A DNA stretch of 64,000 nt from Saprospiraceae bacterium (GTDB lineage: Bacteria > Bacteroidota > Bacteroidia > Chitinophagales > Saprospiraceae). The notes below the pieces were generated by a model. It was not told where the DNA came from. It saw nothing but the letters and a program-made list of their open reading frames with translations, and ran no database searches. The stretch covers positions 434,001-498,000 of the forward strand of contig JADKAE010000002.1 in NCBI GenBank assembly GCA_016715405.1, in the 5' to 3' direction. Shown here piece after piece: positions 19,601-28,286 of this stretch; positions within the stretch are counted from its first letter, which is position 1, and every line of letters begins with the position of its first letter. Position numbers and translations under genes: made by a program.

Positions 19601-20392
19601 TTAGCTTCCTGTTTGTTGCAACAATTGCAGGGTTTGGGCATTGCCTCTCGGGGCGTATCCTGTTTGATTGTTGCGATCATCAAAAATCTCTATTTGGAGT
19701 TCTTCGGCAAAGCTTTTTGCCAGGTCGCCCATAGAGCGGGCGTATTTCTCGCTTTTTCCCAGCGCCATAAACAAATCGATCACACCGGCGCGGACCATTT
19801 CGTATTTATCGAATTGCATCAGAAGCTGGCGTTGTGATTTGCCTTGCGATTTCTGGCCGATGGCGCGTACTTTTTCGCGGAGTACCTCGGCAGAATAACC
19901 CAGGATCTCAGCGCGGTGTTTCCACCAGTTGTTGGCCTGACCGCCGTTGCGCAACTCATATACTTTGAGGTGTTGGCGTTCGCAGGCTTCCTGACAGGAA
20001 ACCTGGCCCATGGCCTTTACCACATCCAAAACCACCATTACTTGTTCTTTGCTCAGCATCTCAGGGCCGGCAGGTTGTTCTTCCTGCGATTGCAACCACT
20101 TTGCGTATTTGAGTTTGACTTTGCTTTTCGAATGCAAGGCAATCAACTTGGCCAATTCCACGCTGAGATAATAATCTTCTATAATTGTGCTGTCGGCCAT
20201 CTTGCGGGGGGCGTAATCCTGCATTTTTACAGGCTTCCTGATGCCATCCCTGAATTCGAAGATGTCTTCCAGCCACTTGCGGATGTTCTGGGCGTAATTT
20301 TGACTCCCCAATTCCAACACCTGGTGCAAATTGGTGGCCGTCACTACCTTTGTTCCTTTTTTGCTGACTAATAATTGGAGATCCATCATCAA
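19601..20392 (-). CDS. AntA/AntB antirepressor-like protein
   Basis: 263 residues. Residues ~18-107 (VVTATNLHQVLELGSQNYAQ, then RKWLEDIF, then DYYLSVELAKLIALHSKSK) fit the AntA/AntB antirepressor N-terminal domain known from phages and their relatives. The C-terminal ~150 residues are helical and unassigned. No other phage genes are near, so it may be a chromosomal regulator or a remnant of transfer. The AT-rich upstream gap agrees with acquisition, but this is inference. Confidence 0.65.
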   Translation of the reverse strand: MMMDLQLLVSKKGTKVVTATNLHQVLELGSQNYAQNIRKWLEDIFEFRDGIRKPVKMQDYAPRKMADSTIIEDYYLSVELAKLIALHSKSKVKLKYAKWLQSQEEQPAGPEMLSKEQVMVVLDVVKAMGQVSCQEACERQHLKVYELRNGGQANNWWKHRAEILGYSAEVLREKVRAIGQKSQGKSQRQLLMQFDKYEMVRAGVIDLFMALGKSEKYARSMGDLAKSFAEELQIEIFDDRNNQTGYAPRGNAQTLQLLQQTGS

Positions 20393-20642
20393 TAAATTGT
20401 TGATTTACAATCCAAAGATATACAAAAAGTTTTCTTTTGTCAATACTTGAAACAAATATTTTTCAACAAAAAGTAAAATATTTATATCCAGAAAAACAAT
20501 TTATATTATAATAAATTGACTGTCAGTATTTTAATTTTTAAAACAAAAAATACAAAAACGGGCAATTGGGTGAATTTCAATTGCGAATACATCATCAAAA
20601 TAGTGAAATAAGGAATGTAGTTAGCGGCAAACACACCCATGC
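20393..20642. other. AT-rich gap upstream of the AntA/AntB-like gene
   Basis: About 250 bp, extremely AT-rich around 20440-20560. It should carry the promoter of the minus-strand gene. No ORF or RNA gene is recognised. Confidence 0.45.
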
Positions 20643-20682
20643 AACATCCAACATCAAGCATTAAGCATTAAACATCAAACAA
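20643..20682. repeat. Heptamer array (words AACATCA / AGCATTA) overlapping the hemW stop
   Basis: AACATCC, AACATCA, AGCATTA, AGCATTA, AACATCA in tandem. The last codons and the stop of hemW (minus strand) are read from this array. Confidence 0.85.
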
Positions 20683-21822
20683 CTCCATCGCAATGCGGTC
20701 GGCGATGAGCTTGCCCGGGCGGGTAAGCCGAAATACTTCGCCTTCTTGCTGCACGGCCCCCTGGAGGATAAAATCGCGGATGCCACCCATAAATAGCTGC
20801 TCAAATTGCGGGCCTAGTGTCCTGATCACATCAAGCCGGCAGCCCCAACTGGTGCGCAGGGAGATCATCACGTATTCGTTGTAGCGCTGAGCGGCGGTCA
20901 GGGTTTCTTTTTCAAACAAATCGCCTTCGAGTCTGGATATCTCAGTGGTTGGGGCGATCGAAAGCAGCGATTTGATGTATTTGGCGTTATTGGCCACATT
21001 CCACTTGCGTTGCCTGCCGTCGAAGGAATGAGCCGAGGGGCCGATACCCAGATAAGTCGCGCCTTGCCAATAGCTGGCATTGTGGCGGCTGTAAAAACCC
21101 GGGCGCGCGAAGTTGGAAATTTCGTAGTGCTCGTAACCTTCGGCTTCCATGATGTCCATAAGCATTTCAAACTGCCGGCTTGCCTGTTCTTCGTCAACAG
21201 GGGGCGTTTTGCCCTTTTGTACAAAAAAATCTAATGCAGTTTTGGGTTCTACGGTGAGGCAATAACAGGATAGGTGGGGAATGCCGAGGTCTGTGAGCGT
21301 GCGCACATTGATCTCCCATTGGGCATCGCTGGTAGTGGGCGAGCCGTATATCAGGTCGACGGTGAGGTTGCTGAAACCGGCAGCCAGCGCCTGTTCGATA
21401 CAAGTGCGGGCTTCGACGGCATTGTGGGCCCTGTTCATCAAGCGCAGGTCGGCCTCGGCAAACGACTGCACGCCGATGCTGAGGCGGTTGACGGGCGTGT
21501 GGCGCAGCACTTCCAGCTTTGCCGCTGTAAGGTCGTCGGGGTTAGCTTCGAGGGTTACTTCGGCGCCGGGCGCCACGGGATACCATTTGTATATGGCGTC
21601 AAACAACCGGCGCAATTCGCTTTCGTCCAGCAGCGAGGGCGTTCCTCCGCCCAGGTAGATGGTTTGCACTTCCTCGCCCTGCAATTCCTCGCGCCGCCAT
21701 TCCAATTCGCGAAGCATAACCTCCAGCAACGCGTCTTTCTGCTTCAGGGAAGTAGAAAAATGAAAGTTGCAATAATGGCAAGCTTGCTTGCAAAAAGGGA
21801 TATGGAGGTAAATTCCGGGCAT
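20668..21822 (-). CDS. hemW: Radical SAM heme chaperone HemW
   Basis: 384 residues. The HemW-type radical SAM motif CKQACHYCNF (CX3CX2C plus the extra HemW cysteine position absent or shifted), IYLGGGTPSLL, LEANPD and SIGVQSF are all present, and the C-terminal HemW domain follows (YEHYEISNFARPGFYSRHN, then GIGPSAHSF). The protein binds heme and an iron-sulfur cluster and delivers heme to membrane enzymes. The frame starts at ATG 21822, directly against a heptamer array, and its stop lies in another array. Confidence 0.93.
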   Translation of the reverse strand: MPGIYLHIPFCKQACHYCNFHFSTSLKQKDALLEVMLRELEWRREELQGEEVQTIYLGGGTPSLLDESELRRLFDAIYKWYPVAPGAEVTLEANPDDLTAAKLEVLRHTPVNRLSIGVQSFAEADLRLMNRAHNAVEARTCIEQALAAGFSNLTVDLIYGSPTTSDAQWEINVRTLTDLGIPHLSCYCLTVEPKTALDFFVQKGKTPPVDEEQASRQFEMLMDIMEAEGYEHYEISNFARPGFYSRHNASYWQGATYLGIGPSAHSFDGRQRKWNVANNAKYIKSLLSIAPTTEISRLEGDLFEKETLTAAQRYNEYVMISLRTSWGCRLDVIRTLGPQFEQLFMGGIRDFILQGAVQQEGEVFRLTRPGKLIADRIAMELFDV

Positions 21823-21825
21823 ATG

Positions 21826-21878
21826 GTTCTGTTCTCTGTTCTCTGTTCTCTGTTCTCTGTTCTCTGTTCTCTGTTCTG
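21826..21878. repeat. Heptamer array, six perfect TTCTCTG copies
   Basis: Six exact TTCTCTG units flanked by two truncated ones. On the other strand the word is CAGAGAA/AACAGAG, the form used again at 42290 and 51006. It starts 3 bp upstream of the hemW start codon. Confidence 0.9.
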
Positions 21879-21890
21879 ACGGCCAATAGT

Positions 21891-21950
21891 CCCAAAGTCG
21901 TAAAGTCGTAAAGTCGCACAGTCGTAAAGTCTTACAGTCGCACAGTCGCC
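21891..21950. repeat. Octamer array (AGTCGTAA / AGTCGCAC)
   Basis: Seven 8-bp words, AGTCGTAA or AGTCGCAC with small changes, directly beside the TTCTCTG array and ending at the 3' end of the MoxR gene. Confidence 0.85.
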
Positions 21951-21961
21951 CCCTCTCCCCC

Positions 21962-23056
21962 TCACTCCATCAGGGCCTTGCAGGCGTCGTAGAGATCGGT
22001 CCAGCCCTTGCGGGTGCGCAGCACGGTTTCGAGGTATTCCTGCCACACCTGCTTGTCTTGCACGGGGTCTTTCACAATGGCGCCGGTCAGGCTGGCGGCG
22101 AGGTCGCCGGCCTTGAGATTGCCGTCGCCGAAGTGAACGGCCAGGGCTTGTCCGCTGTTGATCACGGAGATCGCCTCGGCGGTACTCAGCGTACTGGAGG
22201 GCGATTTGAGCCTGGATCGGCCGTCTTCGGTTTTGCCGCTGCGCAATTCGCGGAAGATAGTCACCAGTCGGTATATTTCCTGTAAGGGGGCGGCGGTCGC
22301 GGGCAATTCGAGTTGCCTGCCCAGTTTTTCCACCCTGCTTTTTACAATTTGTACTTCTTCTTCCAGCGTAGCGGGCAGGGGCATCACCACGGTATTAAAG
22401 CGGCGGCGCAGGGCGCTCGACAGTTCGTTGATGCCTTTGTCGCGGTCGTTGGCGGTGGCTATGAGGTTGAAACCGCGCCGGGCGTCCACGTTCATATTTA
22501 ATTCGGGCACGGGCAGCGATTTTTCCGACAGCAGCGTAATGAGTGCGTCCTGTACGTCGGAGGGCAAGCGGGTGAGTTCTTCTATGCGGGCAATTTTGCC
22601 GTCCTGCATCGCGCGCATCACGGGACTTTGCACCAGCGCATTTTCGGAGGGGCCTTCGGCGAGCAGGCGGGCATAATTCCAGCCGTAGCGCAGCGATTCT
22701 TCGCCGGCGCCGGCGGTGCCTTGAACCAAAAGGGTAGAGTCGCCGCTGATGGCAGCAGCCAGGTGTTCCGATACCCAGGTCTTGGCGGTGCCGGGCACGC
22801 CGATGAGCAGCAGGGCGCGGTCGGTAGCCAGGGTAGCCACGGCCACTTCGAGGAGGCGGCGTTGGCCGTAGTATTTGGGCTCTATCTCCGTACCGTCAGC
22901 TAACGGCCCTCCTATGAGGTAGTGTACAACGGCCCAGGGCGACAGCCGCCAGTTGGTAGGGCGCGGGTGCTTGTCGGCTTGTGCCAGGGCTTCTAGTTCA
23001 TGTGCATAGGCCAACTCTGCCCGTGGGCGTAGGATACCGCTAATGTCGTCGTACAT
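21962..23056 (-). CDS. MoxR-type AAA+ ATPase
   Basis: 364 residues. Walker A GVPGTAKTWV at about residue 86, a Walker-B-like IARIEELTRLPSDVQDALI, sensor-1 region LIATANDRDKGINEL and arginine finger region SSALRRRF. These belong to the MoxR/AAA_5 group, which remodel protein complexes and usually act with a von Willebrand factor A protein. No VWA gene is in the window. It may act in maturation of metalloenzymes; icmF, a B12 enzyme, is close by, but a link is speculation. Confidence 0.85.
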   Translation of the reverse strand: MYDDISGILRPRAELAYAHELEALAQADKHPRPTNWRLSPWAVVHYLIGGPLADGTEIEPKYYGQRRLLEVAVATLATDRALLLIGVPGTAKTWVSEHLAAAISGDSTLLVQGTAGAGEESLRYGWNYARLLAEGPSENALVQSPVMRAMQDGKIARIEELTRLPSDVQDALITLLSEKSLPVPELNMNVDARRGFNLIATANDRDKGINELSSALRRRFNTVVMPLPATLEEEVQIVKSRVEKLGRQLELPATAAPLQEIYRLVTIFRELRSGKTEDGRSRLKSPSSTLSTAEAISVINSGQALAVHFGDGNLKAGDLAASLTGAIVKDPVQDKQVWQEYLETVLRTRKGWTDLYDACKALME

Positions 23057-23061
23057 GCTTG

Positions 23062-23096
23062 GGTAATTAAAAATGAAGAATTAAGAATGAAGAATG
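23062..23096. repeat. Left terminal inverted repeat of the four-helix-bundle cassette
   Basis: A heptamer array of AATGAAG / AATTAAG words. It matches 32 of 35 bases with the inverted array at 23476-23510 on the other side of the small gene. Confidence 0.88.
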
Positions 23097-23112
23097 GGTA
23101 TTGGGTAATATT

Positions 23113-23478
23113 CTATTTATCATTTTCCTTTGCAGATTTTAGAATGGCAGTGAGTATTGAAATTAATTCTCCGGCATCTTTCAGGATGGAATCGAATTCC
23201 GTTTCGGTAATGTAATCAGTTTCGTTGAGCAGCCGAAGCCAATAGTGCGTTTCTCTGGCTTCTTTTAAAGCGATATGCAATTTATTAATAAAATCCTTTT
23301 TGGTCAGCGCACCATTAGCTTCTTCGGCATTAGCGCCTATAGAAGTACCACTTCGAACGAGCTGTTTTGATAAAACATATTCCGACTTGTTTTCTCTCAA
23401 ATAACGACACAGCTTCACTATTCTCACTGCAAAAGCAAAAGATTTGATCAAAATAATATTCTCACGCCCACCCTTCAT
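23113..23478 (-). CDS. Four-helix-bundle protein (23S rRNA intervening-sequence protein family)
   Basis: 121 residues. The four amphipathic helices and the signatures LSKQLVRSGTSIGANAEEA and FINKLHIALKEARETHYWLR define the TIGR02436/IVP family, found in 23S rRNA intervening sequences and related to the Avd accessory protein of diversity-generating retroelements. Its biochemical role is not established; nucleic-acid binding is likely. The start codon (23476-23478) lies inside the right inverted array. Confidence 0.9.
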   Translation of the reverse strand: MKGGRENIILIKSFAFAVRIVKLCRYLRENKSEYVLSKQLVRSGTSIGANAEEANGALTKKDFINKLHIALKEARETHYWLRLLNETDYITETEFDSILKDAGELISILTAILKSAKENDK

Positions 23479-23510
23479 TCTTCATTATTAATTTTTCATT
23501 TTTCATTACC
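23476..23510. repeat. Right terminal inverted repeat of the four-helix-bundle cassette
   Basis: TTCATTC, TTCATTA, TTAATTT, TTCATTT, TTCATTA words: the inverted partner of 23062-23096. It supplies the ATG of the enclosed gene. Confidence 0.88.
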
Positions 23511-23569
23511 AGATTGTATCACAAGATAGAAAATCAGCGGACTATCTCCCGTGCAGCAGGGTAATTTCC

Positions 23570-23577
23570 TAACTTTG
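23570..23577 (+). promoter_or_regulatory. Bacteroidota -7 element of icmF
   Basis: TAACTTTG fits TAnnTTTG, 48 bp before the ATG at 23626. Its position argues against the upstream alternative start at 23551. Confidence 0.5.
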
Positions 23578-23625
23578 TCCCCACACTCGTTGTTGTATCC
23601 TATACCAGGCAAAACCAGTTGTTTT

Positions 23626-26600
23626 ATGCAGGAAATCAAGCCCTACCAGCCTACCAATAAAGTGCGTATCGTAACAGCTGCCTCGCTGTTCGACGGCCAC
23701 GACGCAGCCATCAATATCATGCGCCGCATTATGCAAAGCTCCGGCGCAGAGATTATCCACCTGGGCCACAACCGCTCGGTGGAGGAAATCGTCAATACAG
23801 CCATCCAGGAAGACGTGCAGGGCATTGCCATCACATCTTACCAGGGCGGCCATATGGAATTTTTTAAATACGCCTTCGACCTGCTCAAACAACGCGGCGC
23901 CGGACATATCAAACTCTTCGGCGGCGGCGGCGGTACCAACCTGCCCAAGCAGATCCATCAATCGCACCAATACGGCATCACCCGTATCCATTCGCCAGAC
24001 GACGGCCGCAAGATGGGCCTGCAAGGCATGATCAACGACGTGCTGCAGCAATGCGACTACGCCGTGGGATTTAGCGCCAACGGCGAACTCAAACATTTCC
24101 ACGAAAAAAACCCCGGCGCTATTGCCCGCCTAATCTCTGTGGCAGAAAACAACCCCGGCTATTATGAAAAAGACGTCAAACCCGCCTTAACGCACGCCGA
24201 CAAGGTCACGCCGGTGCTCGGCATCACCGGCACGGGCGGCGCCGGCAAGTCGAGTATGGTGGATGAACTCGTGCGCCGTTTTTTACTCGACTTTCCCGAC
24301 AAAACGATCGCCGTGGTGTCGGTGGATCCCTCCAAACGCAAAACCGGCGGCGCTCTGCTGGGCGACCGCATCCGCATGAACGCGGTGAACCAGCCCCGTG
24401 TGTACATGCGCTCGCTGGCTACCCGCCAGAGCAACCTGGCGCTCTCGAAACACGTGCAATCGTCGGTTGAGATCCTCAAGGCCGCCGGCTACGACCTCAT
24501 CATCCTCGAAACCTCCGGCATCAGCCAGTCCGATACTGAAATCGTAGACCACTCCGATGTGTCGCTGTATATCATGACGCCTGAATACGGGGCTGCTACG
24601 CAATTGGAGAAAATCGACATGCTCGATTTTGCCGATATTATCGCCATCAACAAATTTGACAAACGCGGCGCCCTCGACGCCCTGCGCGACGTGCGCAAGC
24701 AATACCAGCGCAACCACCAGATGTGGGACAAACCGCTCGAAGAAATGCCGGTGGTGGGGGCCATCGCTTCGCAGTTTAACGACCCCGGTACCAACCAACT
24801 GTACATCAAAGTCATCGAGAAAATAGTAGAAAAGACCGGCGCGCCCCTGCAATCCGTTTTCGCCTTGTCGAAGGGCATGAGCGAGAAGATTTACATCATC
24901 CCGCCGGGCCGCACGCGCTACCTGTCGGAAATCACCGACAATAACCGGCAGTACGACCGCTGGGCCTTGCAACAAAGCGAGCAGGCGCGAAAGCTGTATG
25001 GACTGCAACAAACGCTGGAGGCGCTTCAGGGAAAAAACGATTACGCAGATACCCGGGCTGCGCTGACAAAAGTGTACGAAGAACGAAAAAAAGACCTCGA
25101 CGGCAACTGCCTGCGCTTCCTCGAAAGCTGGGATGCCCGCAAGAAGGCCTACTCCGCCGACGAATACGTGTACCAGGTGCGCGGCAAAGATATTCGCGTA
25201 CAAACCTATTCCACTTCGCTTTCGCATACCCGCATACCGCGGGTGGCGCTGCCCAAATACAAGGATTGGGGCGACGTGCTGCAGTGGTCGCTGCAGGAAA
25301 ACGTGCCCGGCGAATTTCCGTATACTGCGGGTGTTTTTCCGTTTAAACGAAAAGAAGAAGACCCCACGCGTATGTTTGCCGGCGAAGGCGGCCCCGAGCG
25401 TACCAACCACCGCTTTCACTACCTCTCGATCGGCATGCCCGCCAACCGCCTTAGCACGGCTTTCGACTCCGTGACGCTTTACGGCGAAGACCCCGACCAC
25501 CGTCCCGATATCTATGGCAAGGTGGGCAACTCGGGCGTAAGCGTGTGCTGTCTCGACGACGCCAAAAAACTGTATTCGGGTTTTGATCTCTGCGATCCCC
25601 GTACCTCCGTGTCGATGACCATCAACGGCCCCGCGGCCACGATCTGCGCTTTCTTTATGAATACGGCTATCGATCAGCAGTGCGAACGCTACATCCGCGA
25701 ACACAACCTGACTCACCTCGTCGAAGCCAAACTCAAAGCACGCTACGACGACAGGGGATTGCCACGGCCCACGTACATCGGCGAACTGCCGCAAGGCAAC
25801 GACGGCCTCGGCCTGCTCTTGCTGGGTCTCACCGGCGACCAGGTACTCGAACCCGCCATCTACAGCGAATTAAAATCCAAAGCCCTGTCTGCCGTGCGCG
25901 GCACCGTCCAGGCCGACATTCTCAAAGAAGACCAGGCGCAAAATACCTGCATCTTCAGCACCGAATTTTCGCTCAAACTCATGGGCGATGTGCAGGAGTA
26001 TTTTATTAACAATAAAGTGCGCAACTTCTACTCGGTGTCGATTTCGGGGTATCATATCGCCGAAGCCGGCGCCAATCCGATCTCCCAGCTCGCCTTTACG
26101 CTGGCCAACGGCTTCACTTTCGTGGAATACTACCTCTCGCGGGGTATGCATATCGACGACTTTGCGCCCAACCTCTCGTTTTTCTTCTCCAACGGCGTCG
26201 ATCCCGAGTATGCCGTGATAGGCCGCGTGGCGCGCCGAATTTGGGCGAAAGCCATGAAATACAAATACGGCGGCAACGAGCGCAGCCAGATGCTGAAATA
26301 CCATATCCAAACCTCGGGTCGCTCGCTGCATGCCCAGGAGATCTCGTTTAACGACATCCGCACCACGCTGCAAGCGCTTTACGCCATCTACGACAACTGC
26401 AATTCGCTGCATACCAACGCCTACGACGAGGCCATCACCACGCCCACCGAAGAAAGTGTGCGCCGCGCCATGGCCATCCAGTTCATCATCAACCATGAAT
26501 TGGGCCTGGCCAAAAACGAAAACCCCATACAGGGTTCTTTTATCATCGAAGAACTCACCGACCTGGTAGAGGAGGCCGTATTGACGGAATTTGACCGCAT

Positions 26601-26997
26601 TACCGAGCGCGGCGGCGTGCTCGGCGCGATGGAGACGATGTACCAGCGCGGCAAGATCCAGGATGAAAGCATTTATTACGAAACCCTCAAGCATACCGGC
26701 GAATTACCCATCATAGGCGTAAATACTTTTTTGGGGAAAGACGGCTCGCCCACCTCGATCCCCAACGAGGTCATCCGCGCCACTACCGAAGAAAAAGAAG
26801 CGCAGATCGGCGTGTTGCAGCAATTGCAGTAGGCGCAGTCCGACCGCAGCGCTGCGATGTTGGAAGCTTTGCAACAAACCGCGCTGGCCAACGGCAATAT
26901 TTTCGAACAACTCATAGAAACCGCGAAGTATTGTTCGCTGGGACAAATCACGCATGCCCTGTACCAGGTAGGCGGGCAGTATCGGCGGAATATGTGA
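23626..26997 (+). CDS. icmF: Fused isobutyryl-CoA mutase IcmF (internal amber codon)
   Basis: From ATG 23626 (MQEIKPYQPTNKVRIVTAAS) the order is: B12-binding domain with FDGHDAAI (residues ~12-140), MeaB-like G-protein chaperone with P-loop GTGGAGKSS (~200) and NKFD (~345), then the mutase barrel with LYGEDPDHRPDIYGKVGNSG. This fusion defines IcmF, which interconverts isobutyryl-CoA and butyryl-CoA using adenosylcobalamin and loads its own cofactor. The frame meets TAG at 26830-26832, yet the next 54 codons keep reading family sequence (NIFEQLIETAKYCSLGQITH, ending VGGQYRRNM) to TGA 26995-26997. The amber is a sequence error or a real nonsense mutation. Confidence 0.93.
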
Positions 26998-27016
26998 TGA
27001 GATGGGTTGTTTTGGA

Positions 27017-27072
27017 TTTTGCACAAATGAATGTGCAGAGTTTTTGTATTTTTGCACAAACGAAAGTGCAAA
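27017..27072. promoter_or_regulatory. Two TGCAC-N8-GTGCA dyads and a promoter before the AAA/DUF4143 gene
   Basis: Dyads lie at 27020-27037 and 27053-27070, exactly 33 bp apart. The second extends to TTTGCAC...GTGCAAA and abuts the ATG at 27073. A TATTTTTG -7 element sits at 27047-27054 between and partly inside them. This looks like a two-site operator; the binding protein is unknown. Confidence 0.6.
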
Positions 27073-28267
27073 ATGTACAATCTCCTCGCAAAATCAGAAC
27101 AGTTAGTCAGATACACTGCTACGCAGTATAGCCGTTATCTATATACTACGGTCAGGTGGGACAATCGACTTATCGGCATAAAAGGCGCGCGTGGCACAGG
27201 GAAAACAACCCTTTTGCTCCAGCGACTGAAATCGCTGCAACTACCCGCTACAAAAGCTGCTTATTTTTCGCTGGACGATATTTTTTTTACCCAAAACCTG
27301 TTTGCAGACGTAGCGGAACAATTTTACCGCGAAGGCGGAAAGATGCTGTTCCTGGATGAAGTACATAAATACCCCGGATGGGCGCGGGAAATCAAAAACC
27401 TGTATGATTTTTTCCCCGATTTGCAAGTAGTCTTTACGGGTTCTTCTATCATAGACCTGGCCAAAGAAGAAGGGGATTTAAGTCGAAGGGCGCTGATGTA
27501 TGAACTGCAGGGCCTGTCCTTTCGCGAATACCTTGGTTTTAAGTGGTATAGTAAACATTGAATCGTTGTCGCTGCAAGACCTGCTCCACAATGCCACAGC
27601 CATCCGGGATTTATTTCTTGCCGATTTTCGGCCATTAGCGCATTTTCGGACTTATTTGTCTCAGGGCTATTACCCGTTTTTTAGGGAAGACCCTGAGGGT
27701 TTTCACCAGCGATTGGCGCAGATGGTACGGGTTGTTGTTGAATACGACATGGCTGCACTTAAAGGATTTGACCCCCGCAATGCCCGCAAATTATTGCAAT
27801 TGCTGTTTATTCTCTCCGCCAACGTGCCATACAAACCCAATCTCACCCAATTGGCACAGAAAGCGGACTTACATCGAAATACTATCCTCAATTACCTCGT
27901 ATATCTCGAAAATGCGCGATTAATTAGATTGCTGCAGGCATCCGGGGCGGGGCTTTCCCTGCTGCAAAAACCGGAAAAAGTATACCTCAACAACACCAAT
28001 CTGGCTTATGCATTATCGGGCGAACCGCCCAATACCGGCAATTTGCGGGAGACCTTCTTTTTCAGCCAAATGCAAAGTTTATTTACCGTAACTGCCCCCA
28101 GTCAAGGCGATTTTTTGGTTGATAATCAATATTTATTTGAAATTGGCGGCAAGCAAAAAACATACGATCAAATTGCCGGGTATCCCAGTAGCTTTGTAGT
28201 CCGCGACGAGTTGGAATATCCGGTTGGCAAGTTTTTTCCTTTGTGGGTTTTTGGGTTCTTGTATTGA
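27073..28267 (+). CDS. AAA ATPase with DUF4143 domain (frameshifted)
   Basis: Start ATG 27073 (MYNLLAKSEQ). N-terminal AAA_14 ATPase with P-loop GARGTGKTTLLL and Walker B MLFLDEVHKYPGW. After a shift near 27535 (FREYL to VLSGI) the C-terminal DUF4143 domain continues, with a winged-helix-like segment (LTQLAQKADLHRNTILNYLV) and FFFSQMQSLF and FEIGGKQKTYDQI near the end. Total ~398 residues, the usual size. The C-terminal part resembles nuclease-like folds, but the function of the family is unknown. It carries its own operator-like dyads. Confidence 0.88.
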
Positions 28268-28286
28268 ATTTTGTAGGTAATGAAAC

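Larger units (their letters stand above)
23062..23510. mobile_element. Putative mobile cassette: four-helix-bundle gene between inverted heptamer arrays
   Basis: A ~450-bp unit with ~35-bp terminal inverted repeats (32/35 identical) and a single gene of the rRNA-intervening-sequence protein family. It lies between the MoxR gene and icmF, whose promoter begins ~60 bp further. No transposase is present, so movement would depend on an enzyme elsewhere. The mobile nature is inferred from structure and from the family's known occurrence as an insert in 23S rRNA genes. Confidence 0.55.

Noticed and set aside
21826..21950. Possible CRISPR array
   Set aside because: Units are 7-8 bp without spacers; no cas genes are present.
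23511..23625. Cobalamin riboswitch before icmF
   Set aside because: The leader is under 120 bp, contains the promoter, and shows no B12-box-like structure.
24283..25794. Long open frame on the minus strand (503 codons) opposite icmF
   Set aside because: It mirrors the codon pattern of icmF, has no family features, and icmF is certain.
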